A stretch of 64,000 bases of DNA from Nocardioides flavus (ex Wang et al. 2016) (GTDB taxonomy: Bacteria; Actinomycetota; Actinomycetes; Propionibacteriales; Nocardioidaceae): contig NZ_BNAD01000013.1 of NCBI RefSeq assembly GCF_014653115.1, positions 1-64,000 of the forward strand, in the 5' to 3' direction. Under the pieces are notes generated by a model that saw nothing but the letters and a program-made list of their open reading frames with translations, ran no database searches and had not been told where the DNA came from. Both the position numbers and the translations under genes were made by a program. This document shows, piece by piece, positions 33,337 through 41,794 of this stretch; position 1 is the stretch's first letter; every line of letters begins with the position of its first letter.

Positions 33337-34136
33337 CCTCCCTGCTCCTGAGCCGCGGCCCGGGGGCGATCGGCGCGCTGGTCGAACTCGGCGTGGTGGG
33401 GGTCGCGGTGCTCGCCGACGTCGCGGTCCGGCGGCTCACGCTGGACGACCTGGACCGCGCGGTCGACCACGCGCACGACCTCGACCGGCTCCAGCAGGCG
33501 CTGCACCTCGACTGGGAGCGAGCCGCGCAGCGCGGCCTGGCCTCGGCGGACTGGCTGGAGCCCGTGGCGTCGTGGTTCTACGTCTGGGGCTACCTACCGG
33601 TCCTGGCCGGTGCGCTCGTGGTGCTGTTCGCCCGCTTCCCGCGCGACTACGCGCGCCTGCGCAACGCCCTCGTCGCGGGCGGCATCCTCGGGCTGCCGGT
33701 CTACGCGCTCTACCCGCTCGCCCCACCCCGCCTGGCAGGCCTCGGGTTCACCGACACCGTCGACGCCAGCCTGGTCGCTGACGCTGCGCGGCCGGTCGGC
33801 ATCGCCAACGAGCTCGCCGCGATGCCCAGCTTCCACGTCGGCTACCTCGTCGTCGTCTCGGTGGTCCTCTGGCGGCTCACCCGCTCGCCGTGGGTGCGCG
33901 CGTGGTGCGTCCTGCACCCCGTCGCGATGTGCTGGGTCGTGCTCGCCACCGCCAACCACTGGGTGCTCGACCTGCCGGCGGGCGTCCTGCTCGGCGTGGT
34001 CGGTGTCGTGGTGGCGGGGTGGATCGAGGCACGTTCGCCCGCGGCACGGGCCGAACGACTCTGGGACGCCCCCGTCGCCACGCCTAACGTCGGCGTCGGG
34101 AGTGAGCATCGAGCGGAGGGAGACGGTCATGGCTGA
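33333..34136 (+). CDS. PAP2-family membrane phosphatase (inositolphosphotransferase-like)
   Basis: A 267-residue protein with about six membrane helices and the PAP2_3 catalytic motifs AMPSFHVG near 167 and ATANHWVLD near 205. This group includes lipid phosphatases and Aur1/Ipt1-like phosphotransferases acting on phospho-inositol lipids. It starts inside the stop of the E2-like gene (ATGA) and overlaps the next small membrane-protein gene by 8 nt. Confidence 0.85.
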   Translation: MTSLLLSRGPGAIGALVELGVVGVAVLADVAVRRLTLDDLDRAVDHAHDLDRLQQALHLDWERAAQRGLASADWLEPVASWFYVWGYLPVLAGALVVLFARFPRDYARLRNALVAGGILGLPVYALYPLAPPRLAGLGFTDTVDASLVADAARPVGIANELAAMPSFHVGYLVVVSVVLWRLTRSPWVRAWCVLHPVAMCWVVLATANHWVLDLPAGVLLGVVGVVVAGWIEARSPAARAERLWDAPVATPNVGVGSEHRAEGDGHG

Positions 34137-34320
34137 CCGCAGGAGCGCGGGCGGCTCCGGGCAGGCCGGCAACGCCATCTACGGCATCGGCATGTTCGGG
34201 GCCTGGGTCTACTTCTGGATGCAGGCCGACGGCTTCTGGCAGCACGTGCTGGCGATCCTCGAGGGGATCGTCTGGCCGGCGTTCGCGGTCTACGACGGGC
34301 TCGACGCGCTCGGCGCCTGA
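34129..34320 (+). CDS. Small membrane protein of unknown function
   Basis: A 63-residue protein with a Gly/Ser N-terminus and one or two membrane helices (IYGIGMFGAWVYFWMQ; VLAILEGIVWPAFAVYDGL). GGAGGG lies 8-9 nt before the ATG. It is the last gene of the acyltransferase-like/PAP2 operon. A 47-nt copy of its 3' end (42/47 identical) lies at 50201-50247 beside the second DUF222/HNH gene. Confidence 0.7.
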   Translation: MADRRSAGGSGQAGNAIYGIGMFGAWVYFWMQADGFWQHVLAILEGIVWPAFAVYDGLDALGA

Positions 34321-34336
34321 GCGCCTGAGCGCCTGA
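34313..34336. repeat. 8-bp tandem repeat (GCGCCTGA x3)
   Basis: Three perfect GCGCCTGA units; the first supplies the last codons and stop of the small membrane-protein gene. A partial fourth unit follows. Confidence 0.8.
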
Positions 34337-34372
34337 GCGCCCCGTACGTCTGCCTCGTCGGCACCGGCATGC

Positions 34373-35542
34373 TCACCCGGCCGCCCGGCTCGCCTCCGCG
34401 AGGTCGAGGAGCAGCCCGCGCGCGGGTGGGTGCACCAGCTCCGCCCACCGCGCCCACGCGCCGTACGAGCCGTCCCGGACGAGCATCCGCCGGGCGTCCT
34501 TCCGTGCGCCCGGCTGCAGGATCGCCGCGGCGACGTGCGCGGCGTCGGACTGCAGGACGTCGCCGTCGACCGCTCGACGCAGGACACGGAAGGCGGCGCG
34601 TGGGATCTCGTCGCGACCCGACCTGAGCTGGGCGGTCACGCGCTCGAGGTCGGCGGGCGGCGTACCGATCCTGAGCAGGTCGATGCTGAGCACGTCGGTG
34701 GTCAGCTCGAGGTCGGCGCGCAGGAAGCGACGCTCCACGAGCTCGCCCGCGTCGAGGGCGTCCTTGATCCGTTGCCACGGCTCCGGCGCCGCGGCCACGT
34801 CCCGGGCCACCCGCTCGGGAACGGCGACCGGCGCGGTGTCGAACATCAGGAGGTCGTCGACACCGCTCGGCACGAGCCGGCCCAGCACCCAGCCGGCCTC
34901 GTCGGCGAGGGTCCGGGCGCCGAGGTCGAGCACCTCGGTCCACGCGTCGGCGGCCGGGTCGTGCACGCGCAGGCGACCATCGGGCAGGCTCGCCCCGACC
35001 TGGTAGCCGCTGAGCCGTGCACCTGTCCAGGACCGTGCCAGCTCCGCGTGCTCGGCGAGGCGGCCCGTGGCGAGCTCGTCCACGAAGCGCTCGAGCCCGC
35101 CCATCTCGTGGACGAGGAGCTGCTGGAACAGCCAGGACTCCCCCGCCACCCGGGCCGCCACCCTCATCGGGTCACCCCCGTCGGCGTGGCAGTCGGCGAG
35201 CCGGTCGTCGTGGAAGTTGTCCAGGGCGAAGGCGAGAGCGAGTCGCTGCACCGTCCCCGTCTCGGTGGCGAGGTCCTCGCAGCGCTGGACCTGGTAGGCG
35301 GCCCAGCGCGCCCACACCCAGCCGGGGAGCTCGTCGCCGAGCGCGGCGAGCTGGGCCAGGAGCACGTGGTGCCGGCTGCGCAGGTCGAGCGCCGGCACCG
35401 AGGCGTGCAGCTCGAGCGCGCGGGCGGCATCCCCGGAGCGCTCGGCGGCGAGGGACTGGGCGACGAGGTCGTGGTGGGCTGCGGTCATCCGGTCGGCGAC
35501 ACGGGGCAGGCGGCGAAAGCCGGCAGTGGGGTTCCGAGACAT
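34373..35542 (-). CDS. Hypothetical protein, 389 aa
   Basis: A soluble, Ala/Leu/Asp-rich protein with no signal peptide. The N-terminal third looks like helical repeats (AQSLAAERSGDAARALELH), and the middle has beta-type text (GYQVGASLPDGRLRVHDPAADAWTEVLDLG). I do not recognise a family. ATG 35542 is chosen because the shared GTTGTCCACAGGTC element then lies 48 nt upstream, as at three other genes; ATG 35488 is an alternative. Confidence 0.6.
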   Translation of the reverse strand: MSRNPTAGFRRLPRVADRMTAAHHDLVAQSLAAERSGDAARALELHASVPALDLRSRHHVLLAQLAALGDELPGWVWARWAAYQVQRCEDLATETGTVQRLALAFALDNFHDDRLADCHADGGDPMRVAARVAGESWLFQQLLVHEMGGLERFVDELATGRLAEHAELARSWTGARLSGYQVGASLPDGRLRVHDPAADAWTEVLDLGARTLADEAGWVLGRLVPSGVDDLLMFDTAPVAVPERVARDVAAAPEPWQRIKDALDAGELVERRFLRADLELTTDVLSIDLLRIGTPPADLERVTAQLRSGRDEIPRAAFRVLRRAVDGDVLQSDAAHVAAAILQPGARKDARRMLVRDGSYGAWARWAELVHPPARGLLLDLAEASRAAG

Positions 35543-35590
35543 GCCTCCACCCAAGGACCGTACGGACCGCCGCCACAAGCAGCCGGGCGG

Positions 35591-35604
35591 GACCTGTGGA
35601 CAAC
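35591..35604 (-). promoter_or_regulatory. Shared upstream element (GTTSTCCACAGRTC), site 3
   Basis: On the minus strand GTTGTCCACAGGTC lies 48 nt before ATG 35542, with TGTGG 13 nt further on. A second TCCACAG on the minus strand (35618-35612) reads CTGTGGA on the plus strand, 43 nt before the divergent gene at 35662. Confidence 0.55.
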
Positions 35605-35661
35605 TGCCTGCCTGTGGAGAGCCGTTCGCCAGGCGACGCCGGCGCGGGCAGGGTCAGGGCC

Positions 35662-36069
35662 ATGTTCGAACCAGTCCTGACCACCCAGACGCAGGTGGAG
35701 CACGCGTGGCGCGAGCTCATGGGGCCGTGGAGCTTCGGCGGCCACAGCGTCTGGATGATGCTCGTCGTCGACGACCGCCCTCTGCCCCACCTGACCGAGA
35801 TCTCGGAGGCCGAGGACCCGCCCGACGCGGCGCACGTCGACGGTCTCACGGAGATCCTCCTCGGGCTCGAACGCGACGTCGCGCCGGGCCTCCGCGTCGC
35901 GTTCCTGCGGTCTCGGCCCGGCAAGGGCGTCATCACCGACAACGACCGCGCCTGGGCACGGAGCCTGTACGCCGCAGCCCGCCGCGCCGGGGTCCCGTGC
36001 GAGGTGGTCCACCTCGCCACCCGTGGTGCAGTGCGCCCGATCCCGGCCGACGTCGTCGGCATCCGCTAG
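35662..36069 (+). CDS. Hypothetical protein, 135 aa
   Basis: A 135-residue soluble protein starting MFEPVLTTQTQVEHAWRELM, with alternating strands and helices (VWMMLVVDDRPLPHLTEI, LRVAFLRSRPGK, ARSLYAAARRAGVPCEVVHLAT). It is divergent from the 389-residue hypothetical gene over a region with two TCCACAG boxes. No family recognised; it ends 1 nt before the convergent DUF1918 gene. Confidence 0.6.
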   Translation: MFEPVLTTQTQVEHAWRELMGPWSFGGHSVWMMLVVDDRPLPHLTEISEAEDPPDAAHVDGLTEILLGLERDVAPGLRVAFLRSRPGKGVITDNDRAWARSLYAAARRAGVPCEVVHLATRGAVRPIPADVVGIR

Positions 36070-36070
36070 G

Positions 36071-36259
36071 TCAGTAGCCCCTCGGCACCACGTGCGCGTC
36101 GCCGCCCGGGAAGACCAGCCCCTCGTGCCCGTCGCTCCACCGCACCAGGTACGGCGGCGCGCCGTCCTCGCCCCGCACCTCGAGGATCTCGCCCTGCCTC
36201 GGGCGCGTGTCCACCTTGTTGCTCTCGGCGACCAGGCTGTCGCCCACCTCCGCTCGCAT
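36071..36259 (-). CDS. DUF1918 protein
   Basis: A 62-residue protein of the DUF1918 family: MRAEVGDSLVAESNKVDTR, then RQGEILEVRGEDGAPPYLVR and WSDGHEGLVFPG, a small SH3-like barrel common in actinobacteria. Function unknown. It lies downstream of the NERD-helicase gene, separated by the 42-bp tandem repeat. Confidence 0.85.
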   Translation of the reverse strand: MRAEVGDSLVAESNKVDTRPRQGEILEVRGEDGAPPYLVRWSDGHEGLVFPGGDAHVVPRGY

Positions 36260-36290
36260 GACGCACCTCCTGCTCAGCACCGTCGTCCCT

Positions 36291-36374
36291 CCCACTGTGC
36301 GCCCGGCGGGTGCGGCGGGCAAGGGTCGGGTGCCCACTGTGCGCCCGGCGGGTGCGGCGGGCAAGGGTCGGGTG
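36291..36374. repeat. 42-bp perfect tandem duplication
   Basis: Two identical 42-bp units (36291-36332 and 36333-36374), each beginning CCCACTGTGCGCCCGGCGGG. The duplication is intergenic, between the helicase stop and the DUF1918 start. Confidence 0.9.
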
Positions 36375-36405
36375 CTCGGCAGGCGGCGACCGGTCACGGG
36401 ACCGC

Positions 36406-38055
36406 TCACCCGATGCCGAGCCTGCGCGCCACGTCGTCGCCCGCCACCCGGCGTACGGTCGCAGGGTCACCGACCACGACCAGCTCGTCGGTCGCGCGGG
36501 ACATCCCGACGTAGAGCCTCTCCCGCGCCCGGTCGCGCGACCCGTCCTCGTTGAGGCAGAGCACGACGGCCCGGCGCTCGAGGCCCTTGCACCCGAGCAC
36601 GTGGCCGTAGAAGACCTCGTCGTCCCAGTAGGTGCGCCAGTAGCCGTCCTGGTCGTGGAAGTCGGTGCGCTCGACCTGGATGGGGTGCCGGTGCCCGGTC
36701 GTGAGCAGCGCGACGTGCTGCGGGTCCCAGCCGGCGTCGAGGAGGCGGTCCACCTCGTCGTCGGCGACGCCGAGCGGGTCCTCGCCGCCTGCGTCGACGA
36801 ACCGTACGGCCGGCCCGTCGCCGCCGCGGGAGTACATCCGGCTCGGCGCGAGCGGACCGAACGACTCGTGGATCTGGCGGGTGTTGCGGAGGTTGTGGTC
36901 GAGGACGAGCGGGACGAGCGCGACCGGCGGACGGCCGAAGCGCGCGAAGATCCGCTGGTTCTCGTCGGAGTAGACGTAGAGCCCGCCCTCCCCCTCGTCG
37001 CGCAAGGCGCGCAGCACCGGCGTCCACCACGAGTCGGCGAAGTCCTGCGCCTCGTCGACGATGACCGCGTCGTACCTGTGCCCGTCGGGCAGCGCGCCCG
37101 CCAGCTCGGCCATCTCGGCCGGCAGCCGCTCCTCCCAGAAGTCGCTGTCCGTACGGTCACCGTCGGACGCGCCCCACTGCTGGCCGAAGGCGTGAAAGGT
37201 GCCGACGAACGCGGGCCGGTGGTTGCGGGGCCACGTCGCGACCTCGCGGCGGAGGTGCTCAGCCAGGCCGATGGAGTAGCAGAGCAGCGCGACACGCTGG
37301 GACTTGCGCTCCTGGCTGCCGCGGGTGAGCTCCTTGGCCTGCTGGAGCGCGAGGACGGTCTTGCCGCTGCCGGCGCCGCCACGCACCTCGACGCGGTGGA
37401 GCAGCCGGGTGACGCGCAGGATCGTGGCCTGCTCGAGGGTGAGCCGGTCGGCGACGTCGGCGCGCTCGTCGGCCTCCGCCCGGAGGTCGTACGTCGTGGG
37501 CAGGCGACCGGTGAGGATCTCGGCGATCTCGTCGACGTCGTCGAAGGTCGCGACCCGCTGGCCGTGGGTCATCCGCTGGGCGTTCTGCCGGAGCCGGCCG
37601 ACGAGGTGGTCCTGGTCGTCCTTGTCGTGCAGCGCCCAGCGCGGCAGGTCGGGCAGCGAGAAGTCGGACCCGAACTCGGAGTAGGGCGTGACGACGGCGT
37701 GCGCCCACGCGACCCGCGTACGGCTGCCCCACCGCTCGTCGCGCTCGACGTAGGACCGCAGGGCGTACTTGCCGTCACGGGCCTGGTCGACCGGGTGGAT
37801 GATCGCCTCGCGGCCCCGGCGCATGATGCGCCACCCGTCGTCCCACCACACGCTGCCGCCCTTGACCTCCAGCGCCACGACCCCGACGTCGGGCATCAGC
37901 ACGACGAGGTCGACCTCGTGGTCCTTGAGCTCGTCGGTGAGCCGCAGGTTGGCGATGAGGACGTCGTCGTCGCCGAGGCCGTCGCGCAGCCGCTCCCACA
38001 CGGCCTGCTCGGACGTCGTGGCGAAGGTCGGGCTCTCCGGGATCAGGCGCGGCAT
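36406..38055 (-). CDS. NERD-domain UvrD/Rep-like DNA helicase
   Basis: A 549-residue protein. An N-terminal NERD nuclease-related domain (about residues 10-125; DLVVLMPDVGVVALEVKGG includes the nuclease-like D and ExK) precedes an SF1 helicase: Walker A GGAGSGKT near 226, IVDEAQDF near 331, and a C-terminal VGMSRATDELVVVGD motif. NERD-helicases are thought to act in DNA processing or defence. It follows the 406-residue YbjN-like gene (46 nt gap) on the same strand. Confidence 0.85.
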   Translation of the reverse strand: MPRLIPESPTFATTSEQAVWERLRDGLGDDDVLIANLRLTDELKDHEVDLVVLMPDVGVVALEVKGGSVWWDDGWRIMRRGREAIIHPVDQARDGKYALRSYVERDERWGSRTRVAWAHAVVTPYSEFGSDFSLPDLPRWALHDKDDQDHLVGRLRQNAQRMTHGQRVATFDDVDEIAEILTGRLPTTYDLRAEADERADVADRLTLEQATILRVTRLLHRVEVRGGAGSGKTVLALQQAKELTRGSQERKSQRVALLCYSIGLAEHLRREVATWPRNHRPAFVGTFHAFGQQWGASDGDRTDSDFWEERLPAEMAELAGALPDGHRYDAVIVDEAQDFADSWWTPVLRALRDEGEGGLYVYSDENQRIFARFGRPPVALVPLVLDHNLRNTRQIHESFGPLAPSRMYSRGGDGPAVRFVDAGGEDPLGVADDEVDRLLDAGWDPQHVALLTTGHRHPIQVERTDFHDQDGYWRTYWDDEVFYGHVLGCKGLERRAVVLCLNEDGSRDRARERLYVGMSRATDELVVVGDPATVRRVAGDDVARRLGIG

Positions 38056-38101
38056 GTGACCACCCCACCACCGCGCGCGGTCGCGCGTCCGCCGAACGCC
38101 G

Positions 38102-39322
38102 TCACCGGCCGGTCCCCGCCTCGTCCTCGTCGAACAGCGCGAGCTGGTCGACCTGCACCTTGCGCACCGGCGCGTCGACCATCAGCCGCAGCCCGGCGCG
38201 CATCCGGGCGGTGAGGTCGCGGAGGTAGTCGTGTCGTGCGCGGGCGACCTTCTCGCGGGTCCGCTGCTTCTGGTCGCGGGCCTCCCGGGCCCGCGTCCGC
38301 GCGTCGCGGCGACGCCGCTCGGTGATGCGGATCGCCTTGAGCAGCAGGCCGGTGTCGTTGCCGAAGATCCGGACCATCGTCGCCGGCCCGACCGAGCCGC
38401 GCTCGTCGCGCTCGAGCTCGGCCATCACGGCGTACGCCGTCTCGAAGCGGCTGCCCTGCCGCTCGGGCGGGGGCTCGGGCGCGGTGCGTAGGCGCTCGCC
38501 GAGGTCGCGCGCCCAGCCGTCGACCTGCGAGAGCAGGCGGTTGACCTCGCCGCGCACGGCCGCGGGCACGGCTGCCCCGAGGCCGAGCTCGCGGGTGACG
38601 CTGATCCGCTGCTCGGTGAGGGAGAACGTGAGGCCGAACTCGGTGCGGTTGAGCCGGTTGACCTCCACCAGAGCGGCCTGCTCGTCGGCGACGTCGTCGA
38701 CCAGCAGGCAGGACAGCAGCACGCGCGGGGCGTCCTTGTGGACCGTCACCCAGACGAGCCGGTCGTCGGTGGGCAGCGGGAGGTCGCCGTCCTCGTCCCA
38801 CTCCGGCGCCTCGTCGTAGAGGTCGGCGACGGCGAGGTCGATGACCGCGCGCACGTCCTCGACCGAGGACGGCGCGACCGGCCGGTCGAGGTCGCGCTTC
38901 TCGCCCTGCGGCGCCGGCGGCGCGGACGGCAGCGGGCGTACGGCCCCGTCGGACCGAGTGCCGTCGGACCGAGTGCCGTCGGTCTCGAGGCCGTCGACGT
39001 CGAGGAAGGCCGGGTGCACCACGCCGTACGTCTCCCGCAGCGCCTCGACCACCATCACGGCCGCGCGGTCGACCTCGCGGGCACCGAGCTCCACCGAGAG
39101 CCCCGTCTCGGCGCCTCGCATCGCGTCCACCTCGAGACGGCCGTCCGCCACCAGGACCTGGCACCACGCCGCGTCCTCGTGGGGACCCGTGTCGATCATG
39201 ACGAGGCCCCCGCGCTCCAGCTCGGCGAGCCTGTCGGCCAGCCGCTGCCGGAACCCGCGCCACGCCGTCTCGACCGCGTCGTCCCACCGACGCTCGAGCT
39301 CGTCATCCATGCCGTCGTCCAT
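38102..39322 (-). CDS. YbjN-like domain protein, 406 aa
   Basis: A 406-residue soluble protein. The N-terminal ~110 residues form an alpha/beta part (GLVMIDTGPHEDAAWCQVLV). A DGTRSDGTRSDG linker follows, coded by a 15-bp tandem repeat. The central section resembles YbjN/T3SS-chaperone-like folds (WVTVHKDAPRVLLSCLLVDD; LNRTEFGLTFSL). The C-terminus is highly basic. Function unknown. ATG 39322 is preferred; a second ATG lies 12 nt later. Confidence 0.6.
   Translation of the reverse strand: MDDGMDDELERRWDDAVETAWRGFRQRLADRLAELERGGLVMIDTGPHEDAAWCQVLVADGRLEVDAMRGAETGLSVELGAREVDRAAVMVVEALRETYGVVHPAFLDVDGLETDGTRSDGTRSDGAVRPLPSAPPAPQGEKRDLDRPVAPSSVEDVRAVIDLAVADLYDEAPEWDEDGDLPLPTDDRLVWVTVHKDAPRVLLSCLLVDDVADEQAALVEVNRLNRTEFGLTFSLTEQRISVTRELGLGAAVPAAVRGEVNRLLSQVDGWARDLGERLRTAPEPPPERQGSRFETAYAVMAELERDERGSVGPATMVRIFGNDTGLLLKAIRITERRRRDARTRAREARDQKQRTREKVARARHDYLRDLTARMRAGLRLMVDAPVRKVQVDQLALFDEDEAGTGR
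38946..38982 (-). repeat. 15-bp tandem repeat in the YbjN-like gene
   Basis: CCGTCGGACCGAGTG occurs twice in tandem plus a partial third copy, encoding an Asp-Gly-Thr-Arg-Ser linker. Confidence 0.85.
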
Positions 39323-39542
39323 GCCCTCGACCCCTGACCGGACCGCCCCCGCGATCCCCACGACGACGACCCTAGGGACCACCACCGACAATCGGTCCGT
39401 GTCGCCCGCCCGAGGCGGTCCAGACAGCTCCGGCGACCGTCGCGCTGCCCCTGTCGACCGGCGCCGCACGGGCGTAGATTCGAGGACTGCCCTCCCACCC
39501 CCCAATCCCGAGAGGTGGGTGTCGACACCGAGGAGGAGCAGC

Positions 39543-40136
39543 GTGTTCATCCAGATCATCCAAGGCACGTGCACGCGCCAGCAGGAGCTCCACGAGCACC
39601 TGGACACGTGGCGCAACGAGCTCGGCCCGGGAGCACCGGGTTGGCTCGGAGGGACCTACGGGTTCACCGACGACGACACGTTCGTGGGCGTCGTCCGATT
39701 CGAGTCGCGGGACGCCGCGATGGCCAACTCCGGCCGGCCCGAGCAGGACGCCTGGGCCGCCCGCATGATGGAGCTCTTCGACGGACCCGTCGAGTTCCAC
39801 GACTGCGACGACGTCACCCTCCTGATGGACGGCGGGTCCGACCAGGCGGGCTTCGTCCAGGTCATCCGGGGCAGGGCCGACGACCCCGACCGGCTCAGGA
39901 CGATGATGACGACCGACACCGACTCGCTGCACCGGATGCGGCCCGAGATCATCGGCGGCACCCTCGCCATCGAGCCGGACGGCACCTTCACCGAGACCGT
40001 CGCGTTCACCAGCGAGGACGCAGCACGCCAGGGCGAGCAGGTCGAGCCGCCGCCGGAGGTGCGCGCGGACCTCGACTACGCCATGGCGGGCGCGCAGTTC
40101 TACGACCTGCACCACCCCTGGTTCGAGTCCCGCTGA
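39543..40136 (+). CDS. Tandem ABM-like (dimeric alpha-beta barrel) hypothetical protein
   Basis: A 197-residue protein made of two similar halves: VFIQIIQGTCTRQQELHEHL...GWLGGTYGFT and AGFVQVIRGRADDPDRLRTM...IIGGTLAIEPDG. Each resembles one antibiotic-biosynthesis-monooxygenase-type barrel, so the protein is probably an internally duplicated monomer that mimics the usual dimer. Substrate unknown. GAGGAGGAG precedes the GTG start at 39543. Confidence 0.7.
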   Translation: MFIQIIQGTCTRQQELHEHLDTWRNELGPGAPGWLGGTYGFTDDDTFVGVVRFESRDAAMANSGRPEQDAWAARMMELFDGPVEFHDCDDVTLLMDGGSDQAGFVQVIRGRADDPDRLRTMMTTDTDSLHRMRPEIIGGTLAIEPDGTFTETVAFTSEDAARQGEQVEPPPEVRADLDYAMAGAQFYDLHHPWFESR

Positions 40137-40156
40137 GCACATCCACCGTGGATGCA

Positions 40157-40178
40157 CCGGGGCGCTCGGGAGCCCCGG
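40157..40178. terminator. Hairpin between convergent genes
   Basis: CCGGGGC (40157-40163) pairs with GCCCCGG (40172-40178). Just upstream CATCCAC-C-GTGGATG (40140-40154) forms a second stem. Both lie between the ABM-like gene and the first DUF222/HNH gene. Confidence 0.6.
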
Positions 40179-40211
40179 GACCACCCCACGTCACCGATCC
40201 ATCGGGTCGGC

Positions 40212-41435
40212 CTACGTCCGCCTGGCGAAGGTGACCTTGTTGTCGGCGTGGATCGTCCTGGCGTAGCGGGAGTCGTGCGCGAGGCGGTGGTGTCGGGGGC
40301 ACAGCAGTCGGCCGTTGGCGAGGTCGGTGAGGCCGCCGCGTGACCACGGGTCGTCGTGGTGGGCATGGCACCCCGAGGCCGTGGTCTCGCACCCGCGTGC
40401 GGTGCAGCCACCGTCGCGCAGGCCGAGGGCGATGCGCTGCGCCTTGGTGAACAGCCGCGCCGCGCGACCCTGGTCGAGCGGCTGCGACTTCGAGCCCAGC
40501 ACCACCGGGACGATCCCCGCCTCGCACGCGAGCCGGCGCGCCTGCCCCGCCGTCATGCGCGAGCCGTCGTCGAGCAGCGCGGTCCCGGACTCCGCGAGGA
40601 GCTGCTCGAGCGTCATGGTCACCACCACGGTCGCGTTGACGCCGGCGGTCTGCGGGGTGGCGTCGGTCGGGTAGCGCTCGACGTACTCCACGAACGCCTC
40701 CCCCAACCGGCGGCGCAGCGGCTTGAAGTCGCCCGTCTCGTCGCGCAGGTCGGCCTCGGTGTGGCGTGCGGGGTTGGCCAGCGCGAGCAGGTGCCGCTTG
40801 AACATCGCACCAACATGCGAGGGCGCCACGAACCGGCCCTGGCAGCGACCCTCGCCGTCGTCGACCAGCACCAGCTCCACGGTCGCGTCGGCACGCGCCT
40901 CCTCGGCCGCCAGCACACTCGCCTCGTGGGACTCCCCCACCTCGGGCGCGACCACGTCGAGGATCCGCTTGCCGATCTGCCTCAGGTCGCGGGCGTCGTG
41001 CTCGCGGGCGAGCTCCAGCAGCGTGCCCTCGGCCCGCCACCGCGTCTCCTCCTCGACGTGGACCGGCAGCGCGTCCACCGCCTCAGCCACGACCCGCGCC
41101 TGCTCGGTCCGCAGCGCGCCGGCGGACAACGCCGAGGCCACCGCCGGGTGCGTCTCCATCGCGCGCCCCAACGCGAGGTCGCGGCGCGCCTCGTGCCGGG
41201 TCGTACGCGTCTCGACCGCCAGCCACGCCGCCGCGTCACGCAGACCGTACGCCTCGCCCACGTCATCGGACGCGGCGAGCACCCGGGCCGCCAACGCGTC
41301 CAGCTGCGAGCGCGCCTCGGCCAACGCGACCAGCGCGGACTCCTTCTCCGCGGTGCGCATGAACGCCGGCTCCACCCCGTGGGCAACCTTGAGCGCGGAC
41401 GCGATGTCGCACAGACAGTCGATGATCGGATGCAC
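40212..41435 (-). CDS. DUF222 / HNH endonuclease (13E12 repeat family), copy A
   Basis: A 407-residue protein: a DUF222 helical domain (about residues 1-300) and a C-terminal HNH nuclease domain with GCETTASGCHAHHDDPWSRGG (two blocks), NGRLLCPRHHRLAHD, the usual His/Asn/Cys pattern. The family is multicopy in actinobacteria and is reported as SOS-linked in mycobacteria. GTG 41435 has GGAGG seven bases upstream and aligns with the ATG of copy B at 51495. Confidence 0.9.
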   Translation of the reverse strand: MHPIIDCLCDIASALKVAHGVEPAFMRTAEKESALVALAEARSQLDALAARVLAASDDVGEAYGLRDAAAWLAVETRTTRHEARRDLALGRAMETHPAVASALSAGALRTEQARVVAEAVDALPVHVEEETRWRAEGTLLELAREHDARDLRQIGKRILDVVAPEVGESHEASVLAAEEARADATVELVLVDDGEGRCQGRFVAPSHVGAMFKRHLLALANPARHTEADLRDETGDFKPLRRRLGEAFVEYVERYPTDATPQTAGVNATVVVTMTLEQLLAESGTALLDDGSRMTAGQARRLACEAGIVPVVLGSKSQPLDQGRAARLFTKAQRIALGLRDGGCTARGCETTASGCHAHHDDPWSRGGLTDLANGRLLCPRHHRLAHDSRYARTIHADNKVTFARRT

Positions 41436-41794
41436 TGGGCCACCTCCTCGGCGCGCGTCACGGACACCCACCCCGTTCCCGGGGTGGTGCGGTGAGACGT
41501 GCCGGACCCATTGCCAGGTCGCCACCCGAGAGCCGGACCAACGGCGCCCCGCCAGCACCAGGACGGGTTCTATGGGTGACTGCCCCGATCCCGGGATCCC
41601 CGTCGCCTCAGACGGGATCCGTTCCGGACCGGCGTGCTTGATGAGAACTTATCGTACACCTGTTCGAACGCCCTCGCAACCCCTGTGTCGACTGTGGTCG
41701 AGCCGCCATGATCGCCCGCGGGCTCCGGACCTTGGGGCCGACAGCGGGACGAATGGCCCTGTCCTCCTGTGACCGAGGAAGCCAGACTGTCCCG
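41436..41794. promoter_or_regulatory. Divergent intergenic region upstream of DUF222 copy A
   Basis: A 359-nt gene-free region. It contains a block conserved with the region upstream of copy B and an SOS-like box at 41652-41667. A CACCCCG-TTC-CCGGGGTG hairpin lies near 41468. No additional gene is supported. Confidence 0.6.
41652..41667 (-). promoter_or_regulatory. LexA/SOS-like box
   Basis: Read on the minus strand TCGAACAGGTGTACGA differs at one base from the actinobacterial SOS consensus TCGAAC-N4-GTTCGA. It is 217 nt upstream of the DUF222 start and conserved (one further mismatch) before copy B. Confidence 0.6.

Larger units (their letters stand above)
40205..41667. repeat. 1.46-kb duplicated segment, copy A
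   Basis: From the GGTCGGCCTACGTCCG at the 3' end of the DUF222/HNH gene to the SOS-like box upstream of it, this segment is closely matched, in the same orientation, by 50265-51724. The coding parts have the same length (407 residues) and most residues agree. The upstream region is also conserved, including CACCAGGACGGGTTCTATGG and GCACTTATCGTACACCTGTTCG-like text. Confidence 0.85.
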
